Origin: Emiliania huxleyi CCMP1516
Taxonomy: Eukaryota > Haptophyta > Isochrysidales > Noelaerhabdaceae
Direction of reading: 5' to 3'
Assembly: GCF_000372725.1 (NCBI RefSeq)
Contig: NW_005201338.1
Coordinates: 113,782-177,781, forward strand
DNA: 64,000 nt
Within the stretch, counting starts at the first letter, position 1, and each line of letters opens with the position of its first letter. The notes beneath the pieces were generated by a model. It worked only from the letters and a program-made list of their open reading frames with translations, ran no database searches and was not told the DNA's origin. Position numbers and translations under genes: made by a program. Positions 10,263 through 19,983 of the stretch are shown in pieces.

Positions 10263-10712
10263 TTGGGCTCAGCCCGGTTTGCCTCTCGCACCCTTGGAGC
10301 ACCCCGTCTGTTTTCCTTTCCTTTTTTCTCTACAACACCCTCTCTTTCCCTCTCTATTTCCCCGGGAAAACTGCGTGGAAATCGTCAAATTTTTGGCTCT
10401 GAGCCGAGTCTGAGGCTGGTTTGGGCCCCAAATCAGCCAAATTTTAGGCCAAATCGGCAAAATGCCGGGAATTTCGCGGAGAACCCGTGTATACCTGGAA
10501 ATTACCCTGCGACCGCCTGGGCATTTTGTCGATTTCCTCAATTTTGCCTCAGATTTTGCCCCAGACCAGCTCTCAGACTCAGGGAAACTCGCGAGTTTCC
10601 AGAATGGAGCACCAAACACCCTCTGTTTTCCCTGGAAATTTCCGGAAACGCAAAGTGCTGGGGACCCTCTGTTTCGTTTTTTTTGTTTTCCGGAAAACTG
10701 GGTTGAGCCCAA
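10263..10712. mobile_element. Non-autonomous foldback DNA transposon with 8-bp target duplication
   Basis: The 450-bp element is bounded by an exact 8-bp direct repeat aagaacag (10255-10262 and 10713-10720). Its ends are inverted: left TTGGGCTCAGCCCGGTTT, right (reverse complement) TTGGGCTCAACCCAGTTT. More inverted sequence lies inside (10415-10435 against 10557-10582), so most of the element could fold back. There is no credible coding frame. An 8-bp duplication is typical of hAT transposons, though the termini are not diagnostic. A related sequence without the insert exists at 39872-39940, which fixes the insertion point. Confidence 0.88.
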
Positions 10713-10761
10713 AAGAACAGCCGGGCTCGGACTGGACACCAACGCGGTATGGGTGGACGCT
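10713..10761 (+). promoter_or_regulatory. Near-identical upstream block shared with 39872-39920
   Basis: This 49-base stretch matches the reverse complement of 39872-39920 at 48 of 49 bases. Here it ends 163 bases before the ATG of the TOG/CLASP-like gene; there it ends about 140 bases before the ATG of the Tudor-like gene, in the same orientation relative to the gene. It may be a promoter or leader module or part of a dispersed repeat. Confidence 0.5.
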
Positions 10762-10924
10762 GGACAGATGATGACGACACGCACGAGCGACACACAGACA
10801 CAAACAAGCTCTCTTAGATCTAAAGAGAAAACAGAAAAGAATTCTCTTAATAGAAGCCTCTCTGAAAAGAATTCGCTCCGCCGAGTCGCGCCTCGATTGG
10901 GTCGGCCCCGGCAGTTGCCTCGCC

Positions 10925-13706
10925 ATGGACTCGCCCGCCTCGTCGGCACGCAAGCAGCGCGCCGCTCGCACCGACACGACCGAGCTCCCCCAGCCGATGG
11001 CCTGCTCTTCTGCCGACGAGCTGGTCTCGCACGTCGGCGAGATCTGCCGGTCGCTGCAGCAGCCCGTGCGCACCGAGGAGCTGTGGGAGGAGCGGGCGCT
11101 CGCGATGCGGCGCCTGCACGCGCTCCTGCTCGGCGGCGCGGCGCAGCACGAGCAGTTCGCTCGCCTCGCCAACTCCGACCTCGCCGCGCCGCTCGCGCTG
11201 CAGCTCACCGACCGGAGGTCCAAGTGCATCAAGATTGCGTGCCTCGCCGCGGGCGAGGTTGCGGCACGGCTCGGGGCTGGGTTCGCGGAGGGAGCGTCGA
11301 TCCTGCTCCCCAGCCTCCTCAGACTGCTGCGCGGCGCGGCGCCGTCCGTCGTCGTCGCCTCGGCGGACGGGTGCGGCCAGCTCCGCCTCCGCCTTCCGCA
11401 CCGCTCTCCCCGGCCGCCACACCCCTCGCCGCCGCGCGGACAGGTGCATCCGGGCGCTGGTGCGCCACACTCTCGCTCCCGAGCTGCTGCCGCCGCTCGT
11501 CGCCGGCGCAACCGCCCGCGGCGGCGCGGCCGCGCTGCGAGGCGCCTGCGTCCGCTTCCTCGGCGACGCGCTTGAGGCGCTTCCCTCCGACGCGCTCGCG
11601 CCGCACCTTCGAGCGATCGGCCAGGCGCCTCGCAGCCCCGCGTCGCCCCCTATCCGCCTGTCCCGCCCCGACGGCCCTCCCTCCGCCCGCCCGCAGGCGC
11701 TCGGCGAGGCGGTGGCGGACGCCTCCTCGGGCGTGAGGGCGGCTGCGGCAGCCTCCTTCGCAGCGTCCTTTGCGCCGAGGTTCGGCGACGAGGCGGCGGC
11801 CGTCCGCGCGACCTTCTCCGCCGCGTCGGAGCGGCTGGTTGCCTCGAAGGCGGAGGCGGCTGCAGACCCGCCCGCTTCCGTATCGACACCCCAGGCGACG
11901 CCCCCCGCCGCCGCGCCTCCGCGCCCCAGGCAGCCACACTCGGGCGGGCAGCCGCACTCGGACGAGGCGAGGCGGCGGGACCGGTCGGGAGGAGGGGGCC
12001 GATCGGGAGGGAGTCCGAGCGGCACCGGGCGCGGCTCGGAGGCCGGCTCGGGGGGCAGGCCCCGCTCGCTCGACGAGGCCAAGGCCGCCGGCCGGCGCAG
12101 GAGGAGGGACGAGGCGGAGAGGGCACAGGCGGCGGCGCGGGGCGAGGGGGTGGCGCTGGCAGCGGCAGCGGCAGCGGCCGTTGTGCGGACGGCCGCTGCG
12201 GCGGCGGCGGGTTCGGCGGGTTCGGCGCAGGAGGTGCAGGTCTTCGCCCCGGTGCGCCTGTCGTCTCCGGAGGCGGAGCGAGTGGCAGCAGCAGCGGAGT
12301 CGGGCGAGCCTCAGCCGGCGTCCACGCCTCCGCCGCCGCCGACGCCGTCCGCGATGGCGTGGAGCGTCGAGCCGCCTCCCCGCCCCTCCGCCCCTCGGGC
12401 GTGTCCGAAGGGGGACGGCGGCGAAGACGGCGCTGGCGAGGGGCGTCGTGCCCGCCCCGCCACCGCGCCGCGCCTCCGCGCCGCCGCCCGCAGCCCCATC
12501 GCAGAGGGCCCTTTCGGCGACGGCTGGCGCGGCCTCTCGCCCGAGAGGGCGCCGCCGCCGCGAGGGCGAGCGCACCGCGCCGGCTTCGCCTCCCCGCCCC
12601 CCGCCTCCCCTCTTGCGGCGCCCGCCACCGCCCCCACCGCTTCCGCCTCCGCCGCCCCCTCCTCCGCCTCCGCCTCTGCCCCGCCGGCCGGCCGCCAGCA
12701 AGGCCGCCAGCCTTGCCGCGCTCGGGAGTCGGCCCGCCCCGCAGAGGCGGGAGGGGCGGCGGCAGACGGCGGGCCGGCAGACGGCGGGCCGGCAGACGGC
12801 GGGCCGGCAGACGGCGGGCCGGCAGACGGCGGGCCGGCAGACGGCGGGCCGGCCTGGCTTGCGTCCCTGTCGGGGCTCGCGTCCTTGCCCGCCGCGCAGA
12901 GCGAGGTGGAGCAGTTGAGGCGCGAGGCGGCGCAGGTGCGCTCCGAGATAGACCTGGCGCGGCGGTCCCTGTCGGAGGTGCGGCGGGGCGCCGAGTCGGC
13001 GGGCGAGCAGCTCGAGGCGACGCAGGCCCGGCTGCAGGCGACGCAGTGCGAGCTCGCGGACGGAGTCGCGCAGCTGGCTGCGGCGCGCGAGGAGGCGGCG
13101 GCGGCGACGCGTGCGGCCGAGGGCGCGCGCAGGCAGGCGGACGAGTACAGCAGGCAGGCGCGGGAGCGGCGGAGGGAGCTCGAGGCGCTGCGGCGCGACG
13201 TCAAGGAGGCGGACGCGCTTCGGGCGGCGCGAGAGGGCGACGCGCCGCGGCGCACGCCCCCCCCCGCGTCGCCGGCGGACAGAGGCCGAGCGGGCCGCAC
13301 GCACAGAGCCTCCCCGTCGCCGTCTGCCTCTCCGTCGCACTCGGGCCCTCCGTCGGGGCGAGAGGCCGCTCCTCAGCGCCGGAGTGCGCCCGAGCAAGGG
13401 GCGCACCTCTCTGCCGCCGGCAGGCAGCCCCTCTCTGCGCTCGGGCTCGCAACAGCCCGCGCAGCCGCGGTGCCGCCGGCGGAGCTGCCGCGGAGGTCGC
13501 GCCAGCTCGGCTCGCCGGCGGCGGACCGGTCGCTTGTCGCGCACAGCGGCGGCGAGGCGCTCGGCGGGGCTGTCGTGAGCGACTTGCTGGCGCAGTGCAA
13601 CGCGTTTGTGGACAACATCGTCTCGGACCACCGCCGGGTGAGGAGCAAGCTGCAGTCCTGCCGGACGAGGCTCGAGGCCTCGGGGCTGCAGCACGCCGCC
13701 AGCTGA
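10925..13706 (+). CDS. TOG/CLASP-N-like microtubule-associated protein with coiled coil
   Basis: Three exons inferred: 10925-11370, 11444-11624 and 11697-13706, giving 878 residues. The first 270 residues are helical repeats of the CLASP N-terminal/TOG type: WEERALAMRRLHALLLGG, QLTDRRSKCIKIACLAAGE, then after splicing VVASADGCIRALVRHT and a final repeat GVRAAAAASFAAFAP-like. Such domains bind tubulin. The middle is disordered (Pro/Ala/Arg), with six copies of ADGGP. Residues about 610-720 are a coiled coil (EVEQLRREAAQVRSEIDLAR onward). A short conserved-looking helix ends the protein (VVSDLLAQCNAFVDNIVSDH). Intron 1 is GT-AG and intron 2 (11625-11696, 72 bases) is GC-AG and keeps frame even if unspliced, so its removal is inferred from repeat spacing. 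Confidence 0.75.
12762..12853 (+). repeat. Coding 15-bp tandem repeat (ADGGP x6)
   Basis: Six nearly perfect copies of a 15-base unit (gcagacggcgggccg) within the disordered part of the TOG/CLASP-like protein. Perfect identity of copies suggests recent expansion. Confidence 0.95.
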
Positions 13707-14354
13707 GGCGCGCGGCCTCTCCGCGCGACGGGGGGCCCGCTGTGTGTGAAGCTGAAGCGGCCGGGCGCGCGCGTCTCCAGCCCGGCCGAGACGCGAGAGG
13801 GAGCTCGGCTAGGCGTCGGCTTTAGGGGCTAGCGCTAGTATACGGGAGAGAGGTAGATTGCGGATGCGTCATGCGAGTTTGGGGTTACTCTACCTCGTAC
13901 CTCTCAACCTGTGAGGCAGCGGAGATCGATAGAGCGTAGCGCGTCTCGATTGTCGATATCCGGCGGTATACAATGTTCTGCGTTTGTAGACACTAGTACA
14001 GAGAGGACACATGTCACAGATATACAGCGCCTCACACACTGGCCGTGCGGGGCGGACCCGGACCGGACGCGCGACGAACACGGAGAGATGGAAGGACAAG
14101 GAGGAAGCCGCTCGCGAAAAGGACGAAACACCGCGAGCGAACATGGGGTCGTGCTCGTGGACGCTGGACGAGATCCGAGGTGTGCAAGCAGCGCAAGGAT
14201 CTAGGATGTGAGCGTGCGCGGCGGGACGAGGACATGCGCCGAGGTGACGGAGTGTTCTAACGGTACCGCGCTGGGCGGTCGAGCTGGCGGCGGCGAGCCC
14301 GCTCCGGAGAGGCGGGTAGCTCGGGAGAGGCAGCTCTAGTTGCGCCGGTGGGGC
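13707..14354. other. Convergent 3' intergenic region
   Basis: Between the stops of the CLASP-like gene and the minus-strand membrane-protein gene. No gene or repeat recognised. Confidence 0.6.
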
Positions 14355-15314
14355 TCAGGCGTCTTCCTCGCGCGCCCACTGCTTGAGCGTGTACTCGGAG
14401 CAGGCCTCCGGGGAGCGGACGACGGCGTTGAGCCGCGTGCCGAGCGCAGTCGAGGAGCGCGCGCTCGGCGGCGACTGCGCGTCGAAGGTGAGGACGACGA
14501 TGGTGCGAGAGCCGCTCGACTTGTGGTAGAGCGCGTCGACGCGCAGGGCCTGCGGAAACTCGTGCAGCAGGCGGCGGGGCGAGACGCGGGCGTCCAGGCC
14601 GCGGACCGACATCTTGAGGAGCCGGCGCGGGGCCGCTTTGGGCACGGTCTGCAGCGTGCTTGGCTCGCGCGGCGGCGCAGGCTCAGGTGCGTGGAGAGGC
14701 GGCGATGCGGTTGGGAAGGCCATGCAGACGAGGCTGGTGCCGGCTGCGGCGATGGCGAAGCCGCCCGCGAAGTGTGCGCCGAGAGCCAGCAGAGTTTGGG
14801 TGGTTGCCGCGGACACTTGGAAGGCAGGGAGGGAGGGGAGGGGAGGCAGCGGAGGCAGTGCGCCAGAGGGGAACGCCCCAGCGGCTACCAGCTTGGCCGC
14901 GACAAGGTACGCGCTCAGCTTCGCGCGGACAGCGACCAGCATTGTCTGCGTCGCCGCAAGCACTTGCGCCGATGGCTGGAGCTGCGGAGGAGGCAGAGCT
15001 ATCGAGAGAGCCGTCGCGTGGACGTTAAGGAACGGAGTCGAGAGGATTGAGAGCACGAAGGCGACGCGGGCGGTCCACCGCGCGACGAAGCCGAGGGCCG
15101 CCAGCGGAGCCGCCAGCTGAGCAGCCGCCGGCGGGGCAGAGCTCGGAGCAGAGCTCACCATGAGTGGCGGGAAAACGCGACTCATCGGATTGATCTGGCT
15201 CGGACGCCCCATTGGAGGAAATGTGGGGGATAAGCGTGCCGTGCCGCAGGGGCGGGGAGGGGTCACGATTGCTTCAGCCGCCAGCAACACGCTCAGGAGC
15301 GCGAGAATGGACAT
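14355..15314 (-). CDS. Predicted secreted or plastid membrane protein, unknown family
   Basis: 319 residues, single exon. MSILALLSVLLAAEAIV is a clear signal-peptide-like start; in algae with complex plastids this can also be the first part of a plastid targeting signal. Hydrophobic segments follow near residues 67-95 (GFVARWTARVAFVLSILSTP), 120-140 and 180-200 (HFAGGFAIAAAGTSLVCMAF). The C-terminal 90 residues are soluble, with LLKMSVRGLDARVSPRRLL and SRTIVVLTFDAQSPPS, and look like a small alpha/beta domain. I do not recognise the family. It is divergent from the cyclophilin gene with 170 bases between start codons. Confidence 0.65.
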   Translation of the reverse strand: MSILALLSVLLAAEAIVTPPRPCGTARLSPTFPPMGRPSQINPMSRVFPPLMVSSAPSSAPPAAAQLAAPLAALGFVARWTARVAFVLSILSTPFLNVHATALSIALPPPQLQPSAQVLAATQTMLVAVRAKLSAYLVAAKLVAAGAFPSGALPPLPPLPSLPAFQVSAATTQTLLALGAHFAGGFAIAAAGTSLVCMAFPTASPPLHAPEPAPPREPSTLQTVPKAAPRRLLKMSVRGLDARVSPRRLLHEFPQALRVDALYHKSSGSRTIVVLTFDAQSPPSARSSTALGTRLNAVVRSPEACSEYTLKQWAREEDA

Positions 15315-15484
15315 TCGTGCGCGGCAGTCCGGTCGTCAAGCAGATCATCACGCGAGATTTGAAGAAAAATTGCTGCGAAAAAGATAAAAGACAGCTATGT
15401 TCGTAAGAGCTACATACACTAAAAAAAGATTGAACGAGAAACTCTGGGCGGCGCCATCGCGGCGGCGGCACGCACGCGTGTTAT
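15315..15484. promoter_or_regulatory. Bidirectional promoter region (inferred)
   Basis: 170 bases between two divergent start codons. It contains an A/T-rich core (about 15355-15435) in otherwise GC-rich DNA. No specific box is identified. Confidence 0.45.
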
Positions 15485-16522
15485 ATGAACCCCGGCGCGG
15501 GATACCGGCCCAAAGGGGTTGCGGCCCCTGTCGAGGGCGGCGGTCTCCTGACTGGGGGCGCCGCGGCTGGCGGGAGCGGGCGGAGCTTGACGACGATCGC
15601 CGTCGCTGTCCTCCTCGCCGTTGGGGGGCTCGGCGCCACATTTTGGCTGTGGCGCCGATGGCAGCTGGAGAGGACGGTCACGGTAAAAGTCTACTTTGAT
15701 GTGGCCATTGACGGCAAGTCGGCCGGCCGCATCACCATGGGCTTATTTGGCAATGCCGTTCCGTTGACGGCGGAGAATTTCAGGCAGCTCTGCACAGGCG
15801 CTTGGGCCGCCCTCCCTGCCCCACCGGCGGCACTGCACACGGGATGGTGCTTGGTGGGATCAGGAGCTGGCTCCACGTCCGCGGTGCGAGTGCGGACCGC
15901 TTTGCGATAGGCGAGGCGGGAGGCTCGCTCACTTTCGAGGGCTCTCGATTCCACAGAGTCATTCCCGGGTTTATGATCCAGGGAGGAGACATCACAGCAG
16001 GCGAACGCTCCCAAGCGTTCGCACAGCATTCCGCACTCTCGTATACCCGCTCGAGTGGCACTCTCAGGCGATGGCACTGGAGGCGAGTCCATATACGGAA
16101 AGACGTTCGCGGACGAGAGCTTTGCCATCAAGCACGGCGGGCCGGGCACGCTCTCGATGGCCAACGCGGGTGCCGACACCAACGGCGGGACCGCCCCAGC
16201 CTGGCACCGCCCGTGCCCGCAGCCGGCTCACGAAAGGTGCGCACGCTGTGCTGGCAGGCTCACAATTCTTCATCACGCTGGAAGCGACGCCCTGGCTCAA
16301 CGGTCGGCATGTGGTCTTTGGCCAGGTGAAGCCAAGATGTTGTTGCATATTCGCTGGGCGGTCGAGATAGCACCAGTACCCGTTTCCTCCGCGCTTCAGG
16401 TACTCGACGGCATGGACGTGGTCAAGGCGATTGAGGCGGTCGGCTCAGATTCCGGAGACACCTCCAAGGAGGTGTCAATCGTGGCGTCCGGGGAGATCGC
16501 AGAAGCCCGTGCCCGTGTATGA
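15485..16522 (+). CDS. Membrane-anchored cyclophilin-type peptidyl-prolyl isomerase
   Basis: Five exons inferred: 15485-15797, 15911-16000, 16068-16184, 16258-16325, 16400-16522; 236 residues. A hydrophobic anchor near residues 35-57 ([20 protein letters not shown]) is followed by a cyclophilin domain: [99 protein letters not shown]. Catalytic Arg and Phe ([13 protein letters not shown]) and the late Trp/His of the cyclosporin site are present. Introns 1-3 use GC-AG, intron 4 GT-AG. The N-anchor suggests the secretory system or an organelle membrane. Exon assembly restores the family sequence at every junction, which is strong support. Confidence 0.92.
16001..16022 (+). other. Perfect hairpin at a GC 5' splice site
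   Basis: The first 22 bases of cyclophilin intron 2 are a 9-bp perfect inverted repeat (gcgaacgct / agcgttcgc) around a 4-base loop, so the GC donor lies at the base of a potential stem. Confidence 0.8.
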
Positions 16523-16613
16523 GGCCTGTTGCTGGAGAATCTCGAATTTATTTTTCGCAGAAGCCCGTGCCCGTGTATGAGGCTTGTTGCTGGAGAATCT
16601 CGAATTTATTTTT
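16498..16613 (+). repeat. 58-bp tandem duplication covering the cyclophilin stop codon
   Basis: Bases 16498-16555 are repeated at 16556-16613 with about two differences. The first copy contains the last eight codons and the stop of the cyclophilin gene; the second copy is a downstream echo of the same coding end. Confidence 0.92.
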
Positions 16614-18034
16614 TGGCCAAGAATGGGCTAGGGCTGCAGAAGCAGCGTGTCTCAGTCGTTCTTCACACGGCCATCGCAGAGCAGATTCCCCCAGTAGCAG
16701 TACCCAGATTGTGAATGAGCTTGCCTGCGCCCTGCGCGGCGACGGTCGCGCGGGGCGAGCGGGGCATGGCGAGCGGCGAGGGCGGTCGAGTGCACGGAGC
16801 TAGAAGTGCCTCGCCGTCCTCGCAGGAGTCGCTTAGGCGGCTCCCGTGGTGTACCTGTGTTAGTGCCAGCGCGCGCCAGTCCTTGCGAAGAAAATTCGCC
16901 CGGCTTAAAATTCTTTTTTTGAGAGCGCCTTCGTTGTTAATAGTACAAACCCAATGGTCCCTTGGCCTTGCGAGCGGTCCTTCGTTGCAGTCGCACACAC
17001 GCACACGCCGCGCCGCACCGCGCGCCCGCCCACTGCCCCGCCCAGGCGGGAAAGAGATGAGGAGATGGGACAGCAAAGGAGGAGCCACGAACACGTATGG
17101 GAGGGTTCAGCGTTGTGCGCCACGCTGCCCGGCGTTTCTCACTTTCCGGGACAGCCCCGCCCTTTCGAGGCAGGAAAGTGACGGCTACCCCGTACGCCCT
17201 GTTGCTTCTACCCCGACGCCGACCGCCCATTCCCCCCTCCTCGTTCCCCCCTCGAATTCTCCCGGCCCCGACAAGCCGCCCGACGTTGGGCCTCTGCTCC
17301 GCACGCCCCCGCCCCTTCTGCCCCTCGCTCACACCCCGGCCCGACACGCACATACAAGACAAACCCGGCGTCCTGCTCTCAAAAGAAAAGAAAAAATGGG
17401 AAGGAGGAGACCGGCGGGGGAGACTCCCCGCCTATGCAACACCCCAGAGATACAACGCTGTCTCAAGGTCCGACCTGTGGGCTCTGCCTACGCTCGGCAC
17501 CGGGCACCGCCTCGGTACACAAAATGCGCCTGCGGGCGGACCCTTACAGATCACAGATCACACCCCAGAGAGGGGCTGCCATCGCCGAAGCTGTGCCTAA
17601 GCATAGCTCCCAAACCCGCAGCGGCCCGGGGGGCCTTGGGGGCAGCCTGCCGGACCGCCGCTGCACGGGGCTAGGCACCAGAAGATGAGTGGAATTGATG
17701 AATTGGGTCGTTGTCCGTGCCTCCCCTCTATACGTCAGAGTGGGACTTACGCCGCGCCGGGTAAGGGGCGCGCCCGGTCCTCAAATTCTTTTTCCACCCG
17801 GGCCGGCCCCTGGGCCCCTGCGTGCCGCGCGCCTGGCGAGTAGAGGCCCCGCCCCACCCAGGGTACCCTCTCCGAGGACCCATTTGCGACTCGCCGGGGC
17901 TCTGCTCCAAGAGACCTTAAGGTGATTCACGGGTGTCCGCGGCCCACTGTGCCCGCTGGTAGGACAGTGACCGCCGCAAACCCTGTGATCAGCTCCATGC
18001 GATCTCGGATATTTTTTGTAGGCACCGTAACACC
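16614..18034. other. Repeat-bearing intergenic DNA
   Basis: Contains the dispersed repeat described at 16858-17265. The rest shows GC-rich unique-looking sequence with no recognised gene. Confidence 0.5.
16858..17265 (+). repeat. Dispersed repeat family A, copy 1
   Basis: Matches 42752-43310 in the same orientation through a series of shared blocks: gtgccagcgcgcgccagtcc, aaattctttt, a short CA-rich tract, gggaaagagatgaggagatg, gcgccacgctgcc, tctcactttccgggacag and gaggcaggaaagtgacggct. A shorter related piece is at 62885-62950. No coding capacity is seen; the type is unknown. Confidence 0.8.
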
Positions 18035-18200
18035 AAAAAACTACTATGTCTTGCAGTGAAAAGTAATCCGAGCAAACCCGCGGCCGCAATGAATTAAAAG
18101 GGGCGGTTTTCGAGGGGGGATCTGGAGAATCTGGGAATCTGCTCACCACGGACCCCCGCGTCATCGAAAAACTTTTCACTGCAAGACATAGTACTTTTTT
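18035..18200. mobile_element. 166-bp element with 30-bp inverted repeat ends (MITE-like)
   Basis: Bases 18035-18064 and 18171-18200 are inverted copies with one mismatch; the inner 22 bases (actatgtcttgcagtgaaaa and two more) are perfect. The 106-base interior is not repeated. No clear target duplication. It could be a MITE or a hairpin-forming regulatory element. Confidence 0.65.
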
Positions 18201-18516
18201 AAGGTGCTCTACAAGCTAGGCACAAAAGATATGGCATTGCAGGCCATTTAGGGCCCCTTAGACGGTCACTGAGTAGGCCAAAATCCCCACTGGGCCGGGA
18301 GCAAGCGAGCAACCTTAAACACAACAGGGTTTGTGTGTGTGTGTGTGTTATGGTATGGTACTCTCGCGCAACCCACCTCGAGACCATACCCCCCCGCCTG
18401 CTGACAGACCCAGCCTCCCGGAGACCGGGGATGGGCGGTCAGGACCTTCCCCCCCACTGAGGGTACCATACCGGGAAAATGTTGGAACCCAGGCATCAGC
18501 ATATCTGTAGAGCTCC

Positions 18517-19674
18517 ATGTGCATGACTGCGCTCCACCTCCTCCTGCTCTGCCCTGGCGCTCTATCGCACCCCACCCGCTACCCGCCCAAGCCGCCCGCT
18601 GGGGTGAAGGGCCTGTACTGGGACCGCACGTCGCTCAAGCAGCGAATCCACTACGAGGTGGCCGAGCCACCGAAAGGCCCGTCCAATTCGGCGCCGGTCC
18701 TGCTCTTAAATGGATTTGGCGTCGGCAGCTTCACATGGCATCGCAACATGGCCGCCCTCGCCGCCTCGACCGGCGCCAGCGTGTACGCCATGGACTATGT
18801 CGGCCAGGGCGCTTCATGGCCGGTCGACTGCGACGATGGCAATGCCGAGTCCGAGCAAGGGCTGCGATACGCCATCGACGACTGGAAGGCGCAGGCGGCT
18901 GAGTTCATCGATGCGATCGTGCTGCGCGGCGCCTCTCCAGACGCATGTGTTCATCTGGTCGGCAACTCTGCGGGAGGCTTGCTTGCCGCGCTCCTCGCCG
19001 CCGAGCCGGGCAGCCGCGTCGCGTCGCTCTGCCTGCTCAACGCGACGCCCGTCTGGGGATCCAATCTGCCCGGCTGGGACGGCCGCCTGCCAGGGCCGGC
19101 TGTGCCGCGAGCGATTGGCCGATACCTGTACGACCGCATGCGCGACCGAGCCAACATCGCAGAGATGCTCGAGCAGGTGTACGCCGCGCCCGAGCAGGCG
19201 GAGCCTCTGATCGAGCAGATCCGCGCCGTGACCGACGCGAGCGAGGGCGGCCACGCCGCCTTCGCGTCCATCCTCTGGTCGCCGCCCGCCACGCTGCCCG
19301 GCGGCGCCGGCGGCTTCGAGGCGCTGCTGCAGCTCTGCGGGTGCGACGCGCTGCTGCTCTACGGCGCAGACGACCCGTGGTGCTCGCCTCCCTTCGGGCG
19401 GGCCGCCGCCCGCGCCCTGACGCGCCGCGCGTGCGCCGGCGAGAGGCGGACCGAGCTCGTCCTCCTCTCGCCCGCCGGCCACTGCCCCCACCACGAGGCG
19501 CCGGAGGCGGCCAACGCCATCCTCTCCAGGTGGGTCAAGGGGCAGCCGCCGCTCGCGAGTGCGGACGCCGCCACGGAGGCGTTTGGGCGCGTGAGCGCAG
19601 CGCGCGCACAGAGCGAGGGCGAGCTCGAGCCGCGGACGCCGTGGGAGGGGCTTCTGACTGGCATGCTGTCCTGA
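18517..19674 (+). CDS. PPH: Pheophytinase/chlorophyll dephytylase-like alpha/beta hydrolase
   Basis: 385 residues, single exon. The plant PPH/CLD family removes phytol from pheophytin or chlorophyll in plastids. Matching blocks: LLLNGFGVGSFTWHRNM, YAMDYVGQGASWP, nucleophile elbow VGNSAGG (Ser), LCLLNATPVWG, VYAAPEQ..PLIEQI, FASILWSP, LLYGADDPWC (acid Asp) and SPAGHCPHHEAPEAAN (His). The order and spacing of the Ser, Asp and His triad are right. The N-terminus MCMTALHLLLLCPGALS is hydrophobic and could be the first step of plastid import. Exact substrate (pheophytin or chlorophyll) cannot be told; the family is clear. Confidence 0.85.
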   Translation: MCMTALHLLLLCPGALSHPTRYPPKPPAGVKGLYWDRTSLKQRIHYEVAEPPKGPSNSAPVLLLNGFGVGSFTWHRNMAALAASTGASVYAMDYVGQGASWPVDCDDGNAESEQGLRYAIDDWKAQAAEFIDAIVLRGASPDACVHLVGNSAGGLLAALLAAEPGSRVASLCLLNATPVWGSNLPGWDGRLPGPAVPRAIGRYLYDRMRDRANIAEMLEQVYAAPEQAEPLIEQIRAVTDASEGGHAAFASILWSPPATLPGGAGGFEALLQLCGCDALLLYGADDPWCSPPFGRAAARALTRRACAGERRTELVLLSPAGHCPHHEAPEAANAILSRWVKGQPPLASADAATEAFGRVSAARAQSEGELEPRTPWEGLLTGMLS

Positions 19675-19983
19675 GGCGTTCTCCGACTCTCGGGCATCCG
19701 CATGCTGCCACTGCGAGCGACCTCTCGTGCGAGTTGTGTGTCTGAGTGTCTCCGGCCGACTCTCTGACTCTTCTGTGTGTGCATGCCGTGTACTACGTAC
19801 CTCTCTCAAGATTGTATCGCATAGGCATGTACCTGTGCCTATGTCCAGTGTACACGGAAAAGAAGACGCGGTAGACGGATAAACGATATAATGTGTGTGG
19901 AGACGATTACCTTACCTTACCTTAATGTTAAACGATATAAATTATAATAAGTGTGTGTGATAAGACATAAAAGAACACGTCTT
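19675..19983. other. Convergent 3' intergenic region
   Basis: A/T-richer, with a ccttaccttaccttaa tract (about 19910-19925). It separates the stops of the PPH-like gene and the small acidic-protein gene. Confidence 0.55.

Noticed and set aside
11319-13694. Long open frames antisense to the CLASP-like gene (and similar shadows opposite the helicase, sulfite reductase and TRM6 genes)
   Set aside because: Expected by-products of high GC content at third positions; they lack domains and the sense frame has them.
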